A stretch of DNA of 64,000 nucleotides from Hyphomicrobiales bacterium (GTDB lineage: Bacteria; Pseudomonadota; Alphaproteobacteria; Rhizobiales; Rhizobiaceae). Both the position numbers and the translations under genes were made by a program. The notes under the pieces were generated by a model that was given only the letters and a program-made list of their open reading frames with translations, did no database searches and was not told the DNA's origin. This document shows, piece after piece, positions 1 through 10,566 of this stretch. Within the stretch, counting starts at the first letter, position 1; each line of letters opens with the position of its first letter. Where the stretch lies: the NCBI GenBank assembly GCA_900466475.1, contig UBMI01000015.1:124001-188000 (forward strand). Reading direction: 5' to 3'.

Positions 1-191
1 CCGGCGTCACCATCACCGCCATCGTCCTGAACCTTCCGACCGCAGGTCCCCTGCTCTTCCGCGCGCTGGTCTCGCAGGACATGTATCTCGCCGGCAGCTT
101 CATCCTGCTGCTCTCGGCGCTCACCCTCGTCGGCATGCTCCTGTCGGACCTGCTGCTTGCGCTGCTCGATCCGCGCATCCGGTTCAATTGA
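1..191 (+). CDS. ABC transporter permease, DppB-type, C-terminal end (partial)
   Basis: Only the last 62 codons are present; the frame is open from base 3 and stops with TGA at 189-191. The translation is hydrophobic and ends in LLLALLDPRIRFN. A closing run of this kind, with the preceding segment FRALVSQDMYLAGSFILLLS, is typical of the end of DppB/OppB inner-membrane permeases of the peptide/nickel/oligosaccharide importer family. It is followed directly, with an AGGAGG ribosome site touching its stop codon, by the DppC-type partner permease, so the two form one heterodimeric channel. The start and the substrate-binding protein lie outside the window. Confidence 0.85.
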   Translation, partial: GVTITAIVLNLPTAGPLLFRALVSQDMYLAGSFILLLSALTLVGMLLSDLLLALLDPRIRFN

Positions 192-201
192 GGAGGCGCC
201 G

Positions 202-1389
202 ATGACGCACGAAACATTCGGAACCCATACCGGCCCCCTGCATGTCGTCGCCGACGGCCCCTCGATCAGCCCGCTGAAACAGGGCAAGACCGTCTCGATC
301 GCCGCTGTCGGTCCCTGGCGACTGATTGCCGGTAAACTGATCCGCCAGAAAGTGGCGATGGTCGCCGGCGTAATCATCCTGCTGCTTTATCTGATCGGCC
401 TGTTTGCCGAATTCCTGGCGCCCTCTTTGCCCGCGACCTCGAAGCCACAATATACCTACGCACCGCCCCAGAGCCTGAGCTTCTTCGTGACCAAGCCGGA
501 TGGCAGCTCGGAATTCAATTTCCATGTGAAGGGCTACAAGGTGGAGATCGACAAGGTGGCCTTGAGGCGCACCTTTGTCGTCGACGATACCAAGGTCGTG
601 CCGGTCGGCTTCTTCGTCAAAGGCCCGGCCTATCAGCTCTGGGGCTTGATCCCGATGACCACGCATTTCTTCGGCCCGATCAACCCCAATGACCCAATGT
701 ACCTGCTCGGCGCCGATCGCCTCGGCCGCGACGTTCTCACGCGGTTGATCTACGGCACCCGCATTTCCATGTCGATCGGCCTCGTCGGCGTCGCCATGTC
801 GCTGGTGCTCGGTGTCGTGCTTGGCTCTATCTCCGGCTTCTACGGCGGCTGGGTGGATACGCTGATCCAGCGAGTCATCGAAGTCGTCAGCGCCATGCCA
901 ACCATCCCGCTCTGGCTCGGGCTTGCAGCAGCAATTCCGCTCACGTGGTCGCCCGTCAACGTTTATTTCGTCATCACCATCATCGTCTCGCTGCTTGGCT
1001 GGACCAGTCTTGCCCGAGAAGTGCGCGGCCGTTTCCTGGCGCTGCGCAGCGAGGATTTCGTCACCGCCGCAAAGCTGGACGGATCGAGCGAGGCACGGCT
1101 GATCTTCCGCCATATCCTGCCCTCGCTGACGAGCCATATCCTTGCCGTCGTCACTCTCGCGGTGCCGACGATGATCGTTGCCGAAACCTCACTCTCCTTC
1201 CTCGGCATCGGCCTCAAGCCGCCGGTCGTAAGCTGGGGCGTGCTGCTGCAGGACGCCCAGAATATCCGCACGGTCGCAACCGCGCCCTGGCTGCTGATCT
1301 GGCCGTCACTGGCGGTCGTCATTGCGGTCCTGTCCTTCAACTTCTTCGGCGACGGCCTGCGCGATGCAGCCGATCCCTATGACAATTGA
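202..1389 (+). CDS. ABC transporter permease, DppC-type, with enlarged periplasmic loop
   Basis: A 395-residue inner-membrane permease of the peptide/oligosaccharide importer family. The start at 202 follows AGGAGG at 191-196; a longer frame exists but overlaps the upstream gene. The first membrane segment lies near residues 51-70. It is followed by about 90 extra-cytoplasmic residues (roughly 78-168) before the conserved LGADRLGRDVLTRLIYG motif, where the usual family spacing is much shorter. The cytoplasmic EAA loop for ATPase contact is visible as DFVTAAKLDGSSEARLIFRHILP. The next gene, a fused ATPase, starts 10 bases downstream. Genes further along (GH42 and sugar-acid enzymes) suggest an oligosaccharide substrate; this is inference. 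Confidence 0.9.
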   Translation: MTHETFGTHTGPLHVVADGPSISPLKQGKTVSIAAVGPWRLIAGKLIRQKVAMVAGVIILLLYLIGLFAEFLAPSLPATSKPQYTYAPPQSLSFFVTKPDGSSEFNFHVKGYKVEIDKVALRRTFVVDDTKVVPVGFFVKGPAYQLWGLIPMTTHFFGPINPNDPMYLLGADRLGRDVLTRLIYGTRISMSIGLVGVAMSLVLGVVLGSISGFYGGWVDTLIQRVIEVVSAMPTIPLWLGLAAAIPLTWSPVNVYFVITIIVSLLGWTSLAREVRGRFLALRSEDFVTAAKLDGSSEARLIFRHILPSLTSHILAVVTLAVPTMIVAETSLSFLGIGLKPPVVSWGVLLQDAQNIRTVATAPWLLIWPSLAVVIAVLSFNFFGDGLRDAADPYDN

Positions 1390-1399
1390 GGAGGAAGCC

Positions 1400-3109
<1,710 letters not shown>

Positions 3110-3119
3110 GGATATTCCA

Positions 3120-3899
3120 GTGCCGAAATTTTCCGCCAATCTTTCCTTCCTCTATCAGGATCTTGCCTTCCTCGATCGTTTCGCCGCCGCCGCAAAGGAC
3201 GGCTTCGGCGCGCTCGAATATCTCGGCCCCTATGCCGAACCGAAGGAAAAGGTCGCCGATGTGCTCCAGGCAAACGGCCTGAGGCAGGCGCTCTTCAACG
3301 TGCCCTCGGGAGATTGGGCCGGCGGCGAGCGCGGCATTGCCTGCCTGCCGGATCGTATCGAGGAATTCCGTAATGGCATCTCGCTGGCGCTTGATTATGC
3401 CAAGGCGCTCGATTGCCCGCAGGTCAACGTCATCTCCGGCCTCGTGCCAAAGGGCGCAGATCTCGAAACGTTCGAAAAAGTGCTGGTCGAGAACCTGAAA
3501 TATGCCGCCAAGCGCGCGGCCGACGCCGGCGTGAAGCTGCTGATCGAGCCGATCAATCTGCGCGATATTCCCGGCTTCTTCCTGTCGAACACAGATCATG
3601 CCGAGCGCATCCTCGAAAAGGTCGGCTCCGACAATCTCTACATCCAGTATGATTTCTACCACATGCAGATCATGCAGGGCGACCTGATGCCGACCTTCAT
3701 CCGGCTGAAGGACAGGATTGCCCATGTGCAGATCGCTGACAATCCCGGCCGCAACGAACCCGGCACGGGCGAGATCAACTACAGCTTCATCCTCTCCGAA
3801 CTCGACCGCCTCGGCTACGACGGCTGGGTCGGCTGCGAATACAAACCGAAGACCGGCACCAGCGAGGGCCTTGGTTGGATGAAACCCTATCGGAAGTGA
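3120..3899 (+). CDS. Hydroxypyruvate isomerase-like TIM-barrel protein
   Basis: A 259-residue protein of the xylose isomerase-like TIM-barrel family, close in style to hydroxypyruvate isomerase (Hyi) and OtnI. Visible features are the N-terminal PKFSANLSFLYQDLAFLDRFAAAA, the conserved LLIEPINLRDIPGFFL, the metal-site strand IQYDFYHMQIMQGD, and HVQIADNPGRNEPGTGEINY near the end. The family interconverts hydroxypyruvate and tartronate semialdehyde or isomerises 2-oxo-sugar acids. I chose GTG at 3120 because the product then begins M-PKFSANL as in Hyi and has a GAGGA-like site upstream. An ATG at 3102, inside the end of the ATPase gene, is the alternative. The next gene, a tartronate semialdehyde reductase-like protein, would use its product. 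Confidence 0.8.
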   Translation: MPKFSANLSFLYQDLAFLDRFAAAAKDGFGALEYLGPYAEPKEKVADVLQANGLRQALFNVPSGDWAGGERGIACLPDRIEEFRNGISLALDYAKALDCPQVNVISGLVPKGADLETFEKVLVENLKYAAKRAADAGVKLLIEPINLRDIPGFFLSNTDHAERILEKVGSDNLYIQYDFYHMQIMQGDLMPTFIRLKDRIAHVQIADNPGRNEPGTGEINYSFILSELDRLGYDGWVGCEYKPKTGTSEGLGWMKPYRK

Positions 3900-3908
3900 G
3901 CGCGTAAC

Positions 3909-4784
3909 ATGAATATCGGTTTTATCGGACTGGGCGTCATGGGCCGCCCGATGGCGGAACACCTGATCGATGCCGGCCATACGCTGCATCTGAGCCGCGT
4001 GAAGGAAGCCTCGCAGCACCTCGTCACCAAGGGCGGCAAGGCTGCCCATAGCGCAAAGGCTGTTGCTGAAGCCTCCGACATCATCATCCTGATGCTGCCG
4101 GATACACCTGACGTCGAAGCCGTACTTTTCGGCGAAAACGGTGTTGCCTCCGGCTTGTCTGCCGGCAAGCTCGTCATCGACATGAGCTCGATCTCGCCTG
4201 TCGCCACCAAGAGCTTTGCCAAACGCATCGAAGCGTTTGACTGCGATTATCTCGATGCACCCGTCTCCGGCGGCGAGGTCGGCGCCAAGGCCGCCTCGCT
4301 GACGATCATGATCGGCGGCAAGGAGCAGGCTTTCGAGCGTGCACGGCCACTCTTCGAAAAGATGGGCAAGAACATCACGCTGGTCGGCGGTGTCGGTGAT
4401 GGCCAGACCGCCAAGGTCGCCAACCAGATCATCGTCGGCCTCACCATCGAAGCCGTCTCCGAGGCGCTGCTCTTTGCCAAACGCGCCGGCGCCGACCCGG
4501 GTAAGGTGCGCGCAGCCCTGATGGGTGGCTTCGCCGCCTCGCGCATTCTCGAAGTGCATGGCGAACGCATGGTCAAGGAAACCTTCGACCCCGGTTTCCG
4601 TATCCGCCTGCATCGCAAGGACATGACGCTTGCCGTCGATGCCGCCCGCGCGCTCGATCTCTCGTTGCCGAACACGGCGGCCACCCAGCAGCTCATGAAT
4701 GCCGCTGTTGCCAATGGTGACGGCGAACGCGACCATTCCGCCCTTATCCGCACGCTCGAGCTCCTCGCCGGAGGGCCGCGCTAG
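3909..4784 (+). CDS. garR: 2-hydroxy-3-oxopropionate (tartronate semialdehyde) reductase-like
   Basis: A 291-residue cytoplasmic beta-hydroxyacid dehydrogenase. It has the N-terminal dinucleotide-binding motif GFIGLGVMGRPMAEHL, the substrate motif DAPVSGGEVGA, and the catalytic lysine region GQTAKVANQIIVG. The family reduces tartronate semialdehyde to D-glycerate with NAD(P)H. GarR/GlxR are the closest named members; 3-hydroxyisobutyrate dehydrogenase is a relative that cannot be fully excluded from sequence alone. It follows the hydroxypyruvate isomerase-like gene by 9 bases. The pair looks like a route taking hydroxypyruvate/tartronate semialdehyde to glycerate. Confidence 0.8.
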   Translation: MNIGFIGLGVMGRPMAEHLIDAGHTLHLSRVKEASQHLVTKGGKAAHSAKAVAEASDIIILMLPDTPDVEAVLFGENGVASGLSAGKLVIDMSSISPVATKSFAKRIEAFDCDYLDAPVSGGEVGAKAASLTIMIGGKEQAFERARPLFEKMGKNITLVGGVGDGQTAKVANQIIVGLTIEAVSEALLFAKRAGADPGKVRAALMGGFAASRILEVHGERMVKETFDPGFRIRLHRKDMTLAVDAARALDLSLPNTAATQQLMNAAVANGDGERDHSALIRTLELLAGGPR

Positions 4785-4892
4785 ATCAGGACCACCTAGA
4801 ACACCCGGACGACATCTTCGATTGCCTCCTGCCGGAGCCTTTTCTCCGGACGGCGAAGCCATGTCCGGACATCGATAGAGAAGGACAGGACA

Positions 4893-6995
4893 ATGCTTAG
4901 AAACGATATCCAATTCCCTTTCGGCGCCGTCTATTTTCGCAAGTCCAATCCGCCCCGCGACGATTGGGAACGCGACTACACGACGGCAGGCGAAGATGGC
5001 CTGAACATCTTCCGCCACTGGTTCATGTGGAGTGCGATCGAAGTCGCTCCCGGTGTCTACGACTGGGAGGAGTATGACCGCCAGCTCGATCTCGCCGCCA
5101 AGAACGGGATCAAGACGGTCATTGCCGAACTCATTCACGCCGTACCGGATTGGGCGGTGCGCAAATATGCTGATGCGCTGCAGGTCAATGCCGACGGCAC
5201 CAAGCTCGGTTCTTACATGGGCGTCTCGGCAGCGACTGGCGGCTTCTCCAACAATGGCGGCGGCGCCGGCGCGTTGACGCTGAATTGCCCGGAAGTGAAG
5301 GAAGCAGCCGGCAAGTTCCTGACGGCACTTGCCACGCGTTACAAGGACCATCCGGCGATCTATGGCTACGACGTCTGGAACGAGGTCAACTATTCCGCCG
5401 ATGTCGATTACAGTAGCTATGCCAAGGCCGCCTTCCGCAAATGGCTGGAGAAGAAATATGGCAGCCTGAAAGTGCTGGCCAAGGCATGGCATCGCTACAG
5501 CTATCCAGAATGGGACGATGTCGAGCCACCGGTTCACATGGCTCCCTACCCGGAATGTATCGACTGGCTGCAGTTCAAGCGCGACAACTTCTATGGCCAG
5601 ATGCAGTGGCGCATTGATACGATCCGCGCCGTCGATCAGAAGAATGTCATTGCCGCGCACGGCATATCAGGCGCGATCCCGAACATGGCCGCCAATGGCT
5701 GCGACGACTGGCTCGCCGCCTCCAAGGTGGAAATCTACGGCTTCACCTGGATTCAGGCTCGCAAGGGCACCGAACCATGGAAGACCTGGTACGGCGTCGA
5801 TATCAACCGCGCCGCCGCCCGTGGCAAGCCCTTCTGGCATGCCGAGCGCCAGGGCGGTCCGCTCTGGCTGCAGCCGCAGGTGATCGGCCGCGACAAGGAA
5901 GACGGCCGTGTCGCCGAGCCCGAGGACATCAGAATCTGGAGCATGACCTCCTTTGCCGGCGGCGCTCGCGGCGTCTTGAACCTGCGCTGGCGCCCGCTGC
6001 TCGACGGCCCGCTCTTCGGTGCCTTCGGTGCCTATGGTATGGACGGCAGCCGCACGCCGCGCTCCGACATGCAGAGCGCCATGGCGAAATGGGCGAATGA
6101 CCCGGCTCAGAAGACGCTCTGGGACGCAAAGCCCGTTCGTGGCGAGGTCGGTATCCTCGTCGTCCCGGAAACGCAGGAATGGGATTACCTTCTGAACTAC
6201 GACCGCAAGGAAAAGCCCTATCCCGAAGCCATGTGGGGCGCCTATCGCGCCTTCCTCGGACAGGGCCTGCAGCCGGATTGGGTCCATATCGACGATATCG
6301 ACGCCTACGATTTCCTCTATTTCCCCTACCCGATCATGTTCACCGTCGAACAGGCGACACGTCTCAAGTCCTGGGTCGAAAAGGGCGGCACGCTGATATC
6401 AGAAGCCTGCCCCGGCTATTTCGGTGACCGCGGCCATGTCGGCCAGGTGCAGCCGAATATGGGGCTCGACGAAGTCTTCGGTGCGCGCGAGGAAGAAGTG
6501 GAATTCATGCCCGATATCGGCGATCGCATCCACTTCAAGTTCGATGATATGGCCGTTGATGGCGGTGGTCTCCTGCAGTCCTACCGCCTGACCGACGGCA
6601 TCGGGCGCGGCGCTTTCGATGGCGGCCGTCTTGCCGTCGTCGAAAACCGCTTCGGCAAGGGCTGCACCCTGCTGATCGGCACCAATCCCTCCGTCGCCTT
6701 CTACCGCACCAACGGCAAGGCCAATGCCGCCTTCTTCGCTGAACTAGTGAAATGGAGCGGCAGGACGCGTCATGCTCGCCTGTCCAACGACGCGCTCTTC
6801 GCCCGCATCCACAAGGGCGAAAATGGAAGCTTCCTCTGGCTGGTCAATCCGACGCGCAAGGCCCAGACGACGACGGTCGCGCTCGCAGCCGGAAAATTGT
6901 CGGGCGGCAAGCCGGCTTGGCCTGTCAACCATGCCTATGATGCCGAGCGTATCGAAGTGCCGGCCCGTGATGTCCTGATCCTGCCGATCAGCTAG
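4893..6995 (+). CDS. Beta-galactosidase, glycoside hydrolase family 42
   Basis: A 700-residue protein of GH42 length and layout: an N-terminal TIM barrel (about 1-400), a middle trimerisation domain beginning near GEVGILVVPETQEWDYL, and a small C-terminal beta domain. The acid/base glutamate is E164 in YGYDVWNEVNY. The nucleophile is probably E319 in GKPFWHAERQGGPLW. There is no signal peptide, so it should act in the cytoplasm on short galactosides or related glycosides brought in by the upstream importer. The 108 bases before it hold a small hairpin (4832-4849) but no clear terminator, so it probably remains in the upstream operon. The exact sugar specificity cannot be read from the sequence. 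Confidence 0.85.
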   Translation: MLRNDIQFPFGAVYFRKSNPPRDDWERDYTTAGEDGLNIFRHWFMWSAIEVAPGVYDWEEYDRQLDLAAKNGIKTVIAELIHAVPDWAVRKYADALQVNADGTKLGSYMGVSAATGGFSNNGGGAGALTLNCPEVKEAAGKFLTALATRYKDHPAIYGYDVWNEVNYSADVDYSSYAKAAFRKWLEKKYGSLKVLAKAWHRYSYPEWDDVEPPVHMAPYPECIDWLQFKRDNFYGQMQWRIDTIRAVDQKNVIAAHGISGAIPNMAANGCDDWLAASKVEIYGFTWIQARKGTEPWKTWYGVDINRAAARGKPFWHAERQGGPLWLQPQVIGRDKEDGRVAEPEDIRIWSMTSFAGGARGVLNLRWRPLLDGPLFGAFGAYGMDGSRTPRSDMQSAMAKWANDPAQKTLWDAKPVRGEVGILVVPETQEWDYLLNYDRKEKPYPEAMWGAYRAFLGQGLQPDWVHIDDIDAYDFLYFPYPIMFTVEQATRLKSWVEKGGTLISEACPGYFGDRGHVGQVQPNMGLDEVFGAREEEVEFMPDIGDRIHFKFDDMAVDGGGLLQSYRLTDGIGRGAFDGGRLAVVENRFGKGCTLLIGTNPSVAFYRTNGKANAAFFAELVKWSGRTRHARLSNDALFARIHKGENGSFLWLVNPTRKAQTTTVALAAGKLSGGKPAWPVNHAYDAERIEVPARDVLILPIS

Positions 6996-7038
6996 GCAAT
7001 TCCAGCAAAACTGTGCAGCGGTTTTGCGCCTGGAATGC
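6996..7038. repeat. Rhizobial-type intergenic palindrome
   Basis: Starts directly after the GH42 stop. GCAATTCCAG pairs with CTGGAATGC (one base missing), and an inner CAAAACTG pairs with CGGTTTTG. A very similar element follows the ACT-domain gene at 42661-42694, so this is an interspersed sequence rather than part of the gene. Confidence 0.7.
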
Positions 7039-7048
7039 GCCAAAGCGA

Positions 7049-7087
7049 TAGAGCATCCGGTATTTCGAAGAAAAACCGGATGCTCTA
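7049..7087. terminator. Hairpin between convergent genes
   Basis: A perfect 13-base-pair inverted repeat (7049-7061 with 7075-7087; arm TAGAGCATCCGGT) with a 13-base A-rich loop sits between the GH42 gene and the convergent ATPase gene. It probably ends transcription on both strands, although it lacks a clear T-run on the + side. Confidence 0.55.
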
Positions 7088-7816
7088 CTAGCGGACGGCA
7101 AGCTGCTCGACCCAGCCACCTTGCGAAAGCGCGGCTCGGTCGAGTTCGCTCTCGATACGACCGGCCTGCATCAGCACGGCCCGGTCGCACATATGCGCGA
7201 CGACGCCGGGATCGTGGCTGACGAGCACGAAGGTCATGCCATGCGAAGCCTTCAGGTCGTTCAGCAGGTTCAGGATCTCGGCCTGCACCGAGACATCGAG
7301 CGCCGAGGTCGGCTCATCGAGCAGCAGCAGCTTCGGCTTCAGGAGCAGCGCACGGGCGATTGCTACACGCTGCCGCTGCCCGCCGGAAAGCTGGTGCGGA
7401 TAACGTCCGGCAGCAGTAGCCGGCAGGCCGACCTGATCGAGCGCGATACGCACCTCATCCTCGACATTGCGCACACCCCGCAACGCTAGCGGCTCCCCGA
7501 GAATGCGTGAGACGCGATGGCGCGGATGCAGCGAGGAATAGGGATCCTGAAACACCATCTGGATGTTGGATCGCAACGCGCCGGTAATCTTCTGACCCGG
7601 CTGCAGCGCCTCGTCGAAAACCGTAATGGAGCCCTGCCAACGGGTGTTCAGCCCGGCAACGGCACGCAGCGCCGTCGTCTTGCCGCAGCCAGACGGCCCG
7701 ATCAGCCCGAATGTCTCGCCCGGCGCGACGTCGAAACTGATGCCTCGCACAGCAGTAAAACCCTTGCCGCCAGCGTGAAAGGTGACGGAAAGATCGGAAA
7801 CGGAAAGCGCGTTCAT
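7088..7816 (-). CDS. ABC transporter ATP-binding protein, DppF-type
   Basis: A 242-residue ATPase with Walker A GPSGCGKTT, the Q-loop MVFQDPYSSLHP, signature LSGGQRQRVAIARAL and Walker B LLLLDEPTSALD. It is shorter than usual DppF because the C-terminal Oligo_HPY extension is nearly absent. It is the last gene of a six-gene minus-strand operon and its start overlaps the DppD-type stop by 4 bases. With the partner ATPase (7813-8637) and permeases (8630-10566) it forms a peptide/nickel-type importer. The genes around it (asparaginase-like and M24-like hydrolases) point to an amide- or peptide-linked substrate, which is inference. Confidence 0.9.
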   Translation of the reverse strand: MNALSVSDLSVTFHAGGKGFTAVRGISFDVAPGETFGLIGPSGCGKTTALRAVAGLNTRWQGSITVFDEALQPGQKITGALRSNIQMVFQDPYSSLHPRHRVSRILGEPLALRGVRNVEDEVRIALDQVGLPATAAGRYPHQLSGGQRQRVAIARALLLKPKLLLLDEPTSALDVSVQAEILNLLNDLKASHGMTFVLVSHDPGVVAHMCDRAVLMQAGRIESELDRAALSQGGWVEQLAVR

Positions 7817-8637
7817 GCCTCGCCTCCGTAGACCGGCAGCCGTGTCCCGTAGGTCGCAGCCGAAGGCCGCGCCGCCCAGAGCGCCCGCGTATAATCCGAT
7901 CTGGCATTGGCAAGATCGGCAGACGCCATCTGCTCCTCGATCTTCCCGTGCCGCATGACCATGACCCGATCGGCATAACGCGATACCTGCTGCAGGTCGT
8001 GGCTGATCAGCAGCAGCCCCATGCCGAGCTCTTCCGTCAACGACCGCAGCAAGGTCAGGATCTGGTCCTGCAGACCGCGATCGAGTGCCGAAGTCGGCTC
8101 GTCGGCGATCAAGAGTTTCGGCCGGTTGATCAGCATGGCGGCGATCATCACCCGCTGCCCCATGCCGCCCGAGAGAGCAGCCGGATAGCTCGTATAGACG
8201 CGCTGCGGATCGGGAAGACCGACCTTGTCCAGCATGTCGAGCGCTCGCTCGCGCCGTTCGGCAGCAGAAAGCTTCGTGTGCAGAAGCAACGCTTCTTCCA
8301 CCTGTCGGCCAACCTTATGGGCCGGATTCAACGAATATTTCGGATCCTGCAGGATCAGCCCGAGACCGCTGCCGCGCAGCCTGTTCCAGCTGGATGGGGC
8401 CAATGTCGTCAGCTCGTGCCCATCGAAGGCGAGACGCTTTGCCCTGACCTCCGCCCGGCGCGGCAATAACCCCATGATCGCCCTGCCAGTCATCGATTTG
8501 CCGGAGCCGGACTCACCGACCAGTGCCACGACCTCGCGACCCACCGAGAACGAAATGCCATCGACGACGCGCACCGGCCCCTCCTCCGATGGAAAGGCGA
8601 TCGACAGATCCTCGACGGAAAGCAGCGGCTCAGTCAT
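7813..8637 (-). CDS. ABC transporter ATP-binding protein, DppD-type
   Basis: A 274-residue ATPase with Walker A GESGSGKSMTG, Q-loop LILQDPKYSLNP, signature LSGGMGQRVMIAA and Walker B LLIADEPTSALD. I chose the ATG at 8637, giving MTEPLLSVEDL, because the next in-frame start upstream lies inside the permease gene and adds unrelated residues. It overlaps the permease stop (8630) and the DppF-type start (7816), so the operon is translationally coupled. Its partner is the adjacent DppF-type ATPase. Confidence 0.9.
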   Translation of the reverse strand: MTEPLLSVEDLSIAFPSEEGPVRVVDGISFSVGREVVALVGESGSGKSMTGRAIMGLLPRRAEVRAKRLAFDGHELTTLAPSSWNRLRGSGLGLILQDPKYSLNPAHKVGRQVEEALLLHTKLSAAERRERALDMLDKVGLPDPQRVYTSYPAALSGGMGQRVMIAAMLINRPKLLIADEPTSALDRGLQDQILTLLRSLTEELGMGLLLISHDLQQVSRYADRVMVMRHGKIEEQMASADLANARSDYTRALWAARPSAATYGTRLPVYGGEA

Positions 8638-9487
8638 GGCGCGGATCCAGAATATCGCGCAGACCATCGGCCAGCAGGTTGAACGCGAAGGAGGTGATCA
8701 GGATGGCAAAGCCAGGCACGGCCGCCACCCACCATTGATCGAAGATCACCTGCGTGCCCTCCGAGACCATCGAGCCCCATTCCGCTGTTGGCGGACGCAC
8801 ACCTAGACCGAGGAAACCAAGGCCGGCGGCAGCAAGAATGATACCCGAGAGATCGAGTGCCAGACGAATGATCGCCGAAGGCAGCACCAGCGGCAGGATA
8901 TGCCCCCAGAGCAGCCGCACGCCGCGGATACCAACCATTTCGGCCGCCGCCAGATAATCGCTGCGTCTGAGCGCCGCCGTTTCGACGCGGGCCTGGCGCG
9001 CATAGGCGGGCCAGCTCGTCAGCGCCAGCGCCAGCGCACCGTTGATCAGCCCCGGCCCCATGATGGCAACGAAAGCGAAGGCGAGCAGCAGTCGTGGAAA
9101 GGACATGACGATATCGGTGATCCGCATCAGCACGCGCTCGGTGATGCCACCGAAGAAACCGGAGAGGATACCAACGAGAATGCCGAGTGGCGCCATCAGC
9201 AGCACCACGACCAGCACCAGCAGCAATGTCGGCCGCGCACCGTAAATGATGCGTGACAGAATATCCCGACCGAAACCGTCTGTACCGAGCCAGTGCGCGG
9301 CATCAGGCGGCATCAGGCGATTGGCTGTCTCCTGCAGGTTCGGATCGTAGGGCGCAATCAGCGGCGCCAGCAACGCTAGCGCCAGAATGAAGAGCACCAC
9401 CGCGCCGCCAGTCGCTGCGGAAGGCGAACGCAGCATGCGCCGCAGGAAAGATGGACCGCCTGATGGCGCCTGGACGATCGCGCTCAT
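8630..9487 (-). CDS. ABC transporter permease, DppC-type
   Basis: A 285-residue inner-membrane permease. One membrane segment lies near residues 20-42 (AVVLFILALALLAPLIAPYDP). It is followed by the DppC hallmark LGTDGFGRDILSRIIYGARPT and the ATPase-contact loop DYLAAAEMVGIRGVRLLWGHILP. The chosen start (MSAIVQAPSGG) overlaps the DppB-type stop by 4 bases; much longer in-frame starts overlap that gene completely and are rejected. Its periplasmic loop is of normal short length, unlike that of the first DppC in this window. Confidence 0.9.
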   Translation of the reverse strand: MSAIVQAPSGGPSFLRRMLRSPSAATGGAVVLFILALALLAPLIAPYDPNLQETANRLMPPDAAHWLGTDGFGRDILSRIIYGARPTLLLVLVVVLLMAPLGILVGILSGFFGGITERVLMRITDIVMSFPRLLLAFAFVAIMGPGLINGALALALTSWPAYARQARVETAALRRSDYLAAAEMVGIRGVRLLWGHILPLVLPSAIIRLALDLSGIILAAAGLGFLGLGVRPPTAEWGSMVSEGTQVIFDQWWVAAVPGFAILITSFAFNLLADGLRDILDPRHD

Positions 9488-10566
9488 CGCTTCCTCCCCG
9501 ATTCCAGCCGCGCTACGCCGAGATCGGTCAGCGCGTTGAGAAGCACGAAGGAGGCGCCGACCACAAGCGTCGCCCCGAGGATCGCCGGCATGTCGCCGGC
9601 AAACATCGCCGTCGTCAGGTAACGGCCGATGCCTGGCCAGGCAAAGACGGTCTCTGTCAGCACCGCACCCTCCAGCAGGCTGGCGTAGGAAAGGGCGATG
9701 ACGGTCAACAACGTGCCGGAGACATTCGGCAGGATATGGACGAAGACAATGCGGCGGAGACTTGCGCCCTTGGCCCGCGCGGTCGTCACATATTCCTGGC
9801 CAAGCTCGGTGAGAATCGCAGCGCGCGTCAGCCGCGAAATTGCAGCAAGAGCGTGGAAGGCAAGCACGATCGCCGGCAGCGCCAAATGCGCCAGCGCATC
9901 GCGAAAGGCCCCCGCCTTGCCCGATATCCACGTATCAACAAGGGCAAAGCCGGTGACCGATTTGACCGTATATTGGAAGACGACATCGGCCCTGCCCGGC
10001 CCCGGCGCCCAGGGCAGCCGTGCGTAAAACAGGAGCAGCATCAGCAGGCCGAGCCAGAAGATCGGCACGGAGTATCCGAAAAGCGAGACGAAACGAGCAA
10101 GCCCGTCCACCCACGTCCCCTGCCGCATGGCGGCGGTTATGCCGAGCGCCAGTCCTACGCCGGCACCAAGGATGATCGCAGCCGTAGCAAGCTCTATCGT
10201 CGCCGGAAAAGTCCGGGCAATGTCCTTCGCCACCGGCTGGCCGGTCGAGATCGACTGCCCGAAATTGCCGGATAGTGCCGTCTCGACATAGCGGAAAAAT
10301 TGCACCGGCAGCGGCTGATCCAGCCCAAGCTCCAGCCGCGCCTGCTCATAGGTGGACTGGCTGGCATGGTCGCCGACAAGCTGCAGCGCCGGATCGATCG
10401 GCGACAACCGCGTCATCGCAAAGGTCACCAGCGCCAGCCCGAAAAGCGTCAGCGCAAAGGACCACAGCCACTTCGAAAGCGGCCAGACGAACGACAACTC
10501 CCGCCAGCTGTTGCGCTGACGGGAGTTGGTCATGTCGGCATTATCAGTCGTTGCCGTTTGCGGCAC
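9484..10566 (-). CDS. ABC transporter permease, DppB-type
   Basis: A 360-residue inner-membrane permease of the DppB family: an N-terminal membrane segment near residues 30-50, then the periplasmic RLELGLDQPLPVQFFRYVETALSGNFGQS and the loop EYVTTARAKGASLRRIVFVHILPN. The GTG at 10566 abuts the TAA of the binding-protein gene exactly, with AAGGTAG just upstream, which suggests translational coupling. An ATG at 10533 (MTNSRQR) is an alternative but has no ribosome site. It pairs with the DppC-type permease that follows. Confidence 0.88.
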   Translation of the reverse strand: MPQTATTDNADMTNSRQRNSWRELSFVWPLSKWLWSFALTLFGLALVTFAMTRLSPIDPALQLVGDHASQSTYEQARLELGLDQPLPVQFFRYVETALSGNFGQSISTGQPVAKDIARTFPATIELATAAIILGAGVGLALGITAAMRQGTWVDGLARFVSLFGYSVPIFWLGLLMLLLFYARLPWAPGPGRADVVFQYTVKSVTGFALVDTWISGKAGAFRDALAHLALPAIVLAFHALAAISRLTRAAILTELGQEYVTTARAKGASLRRIVFVHILPNVSGTLLTVIALSYASLLEGAVLTETVFAWPGIGRYLTTAMFAGDMPAILGATLVVGASFVLLNALTDLGVARLESGRKR

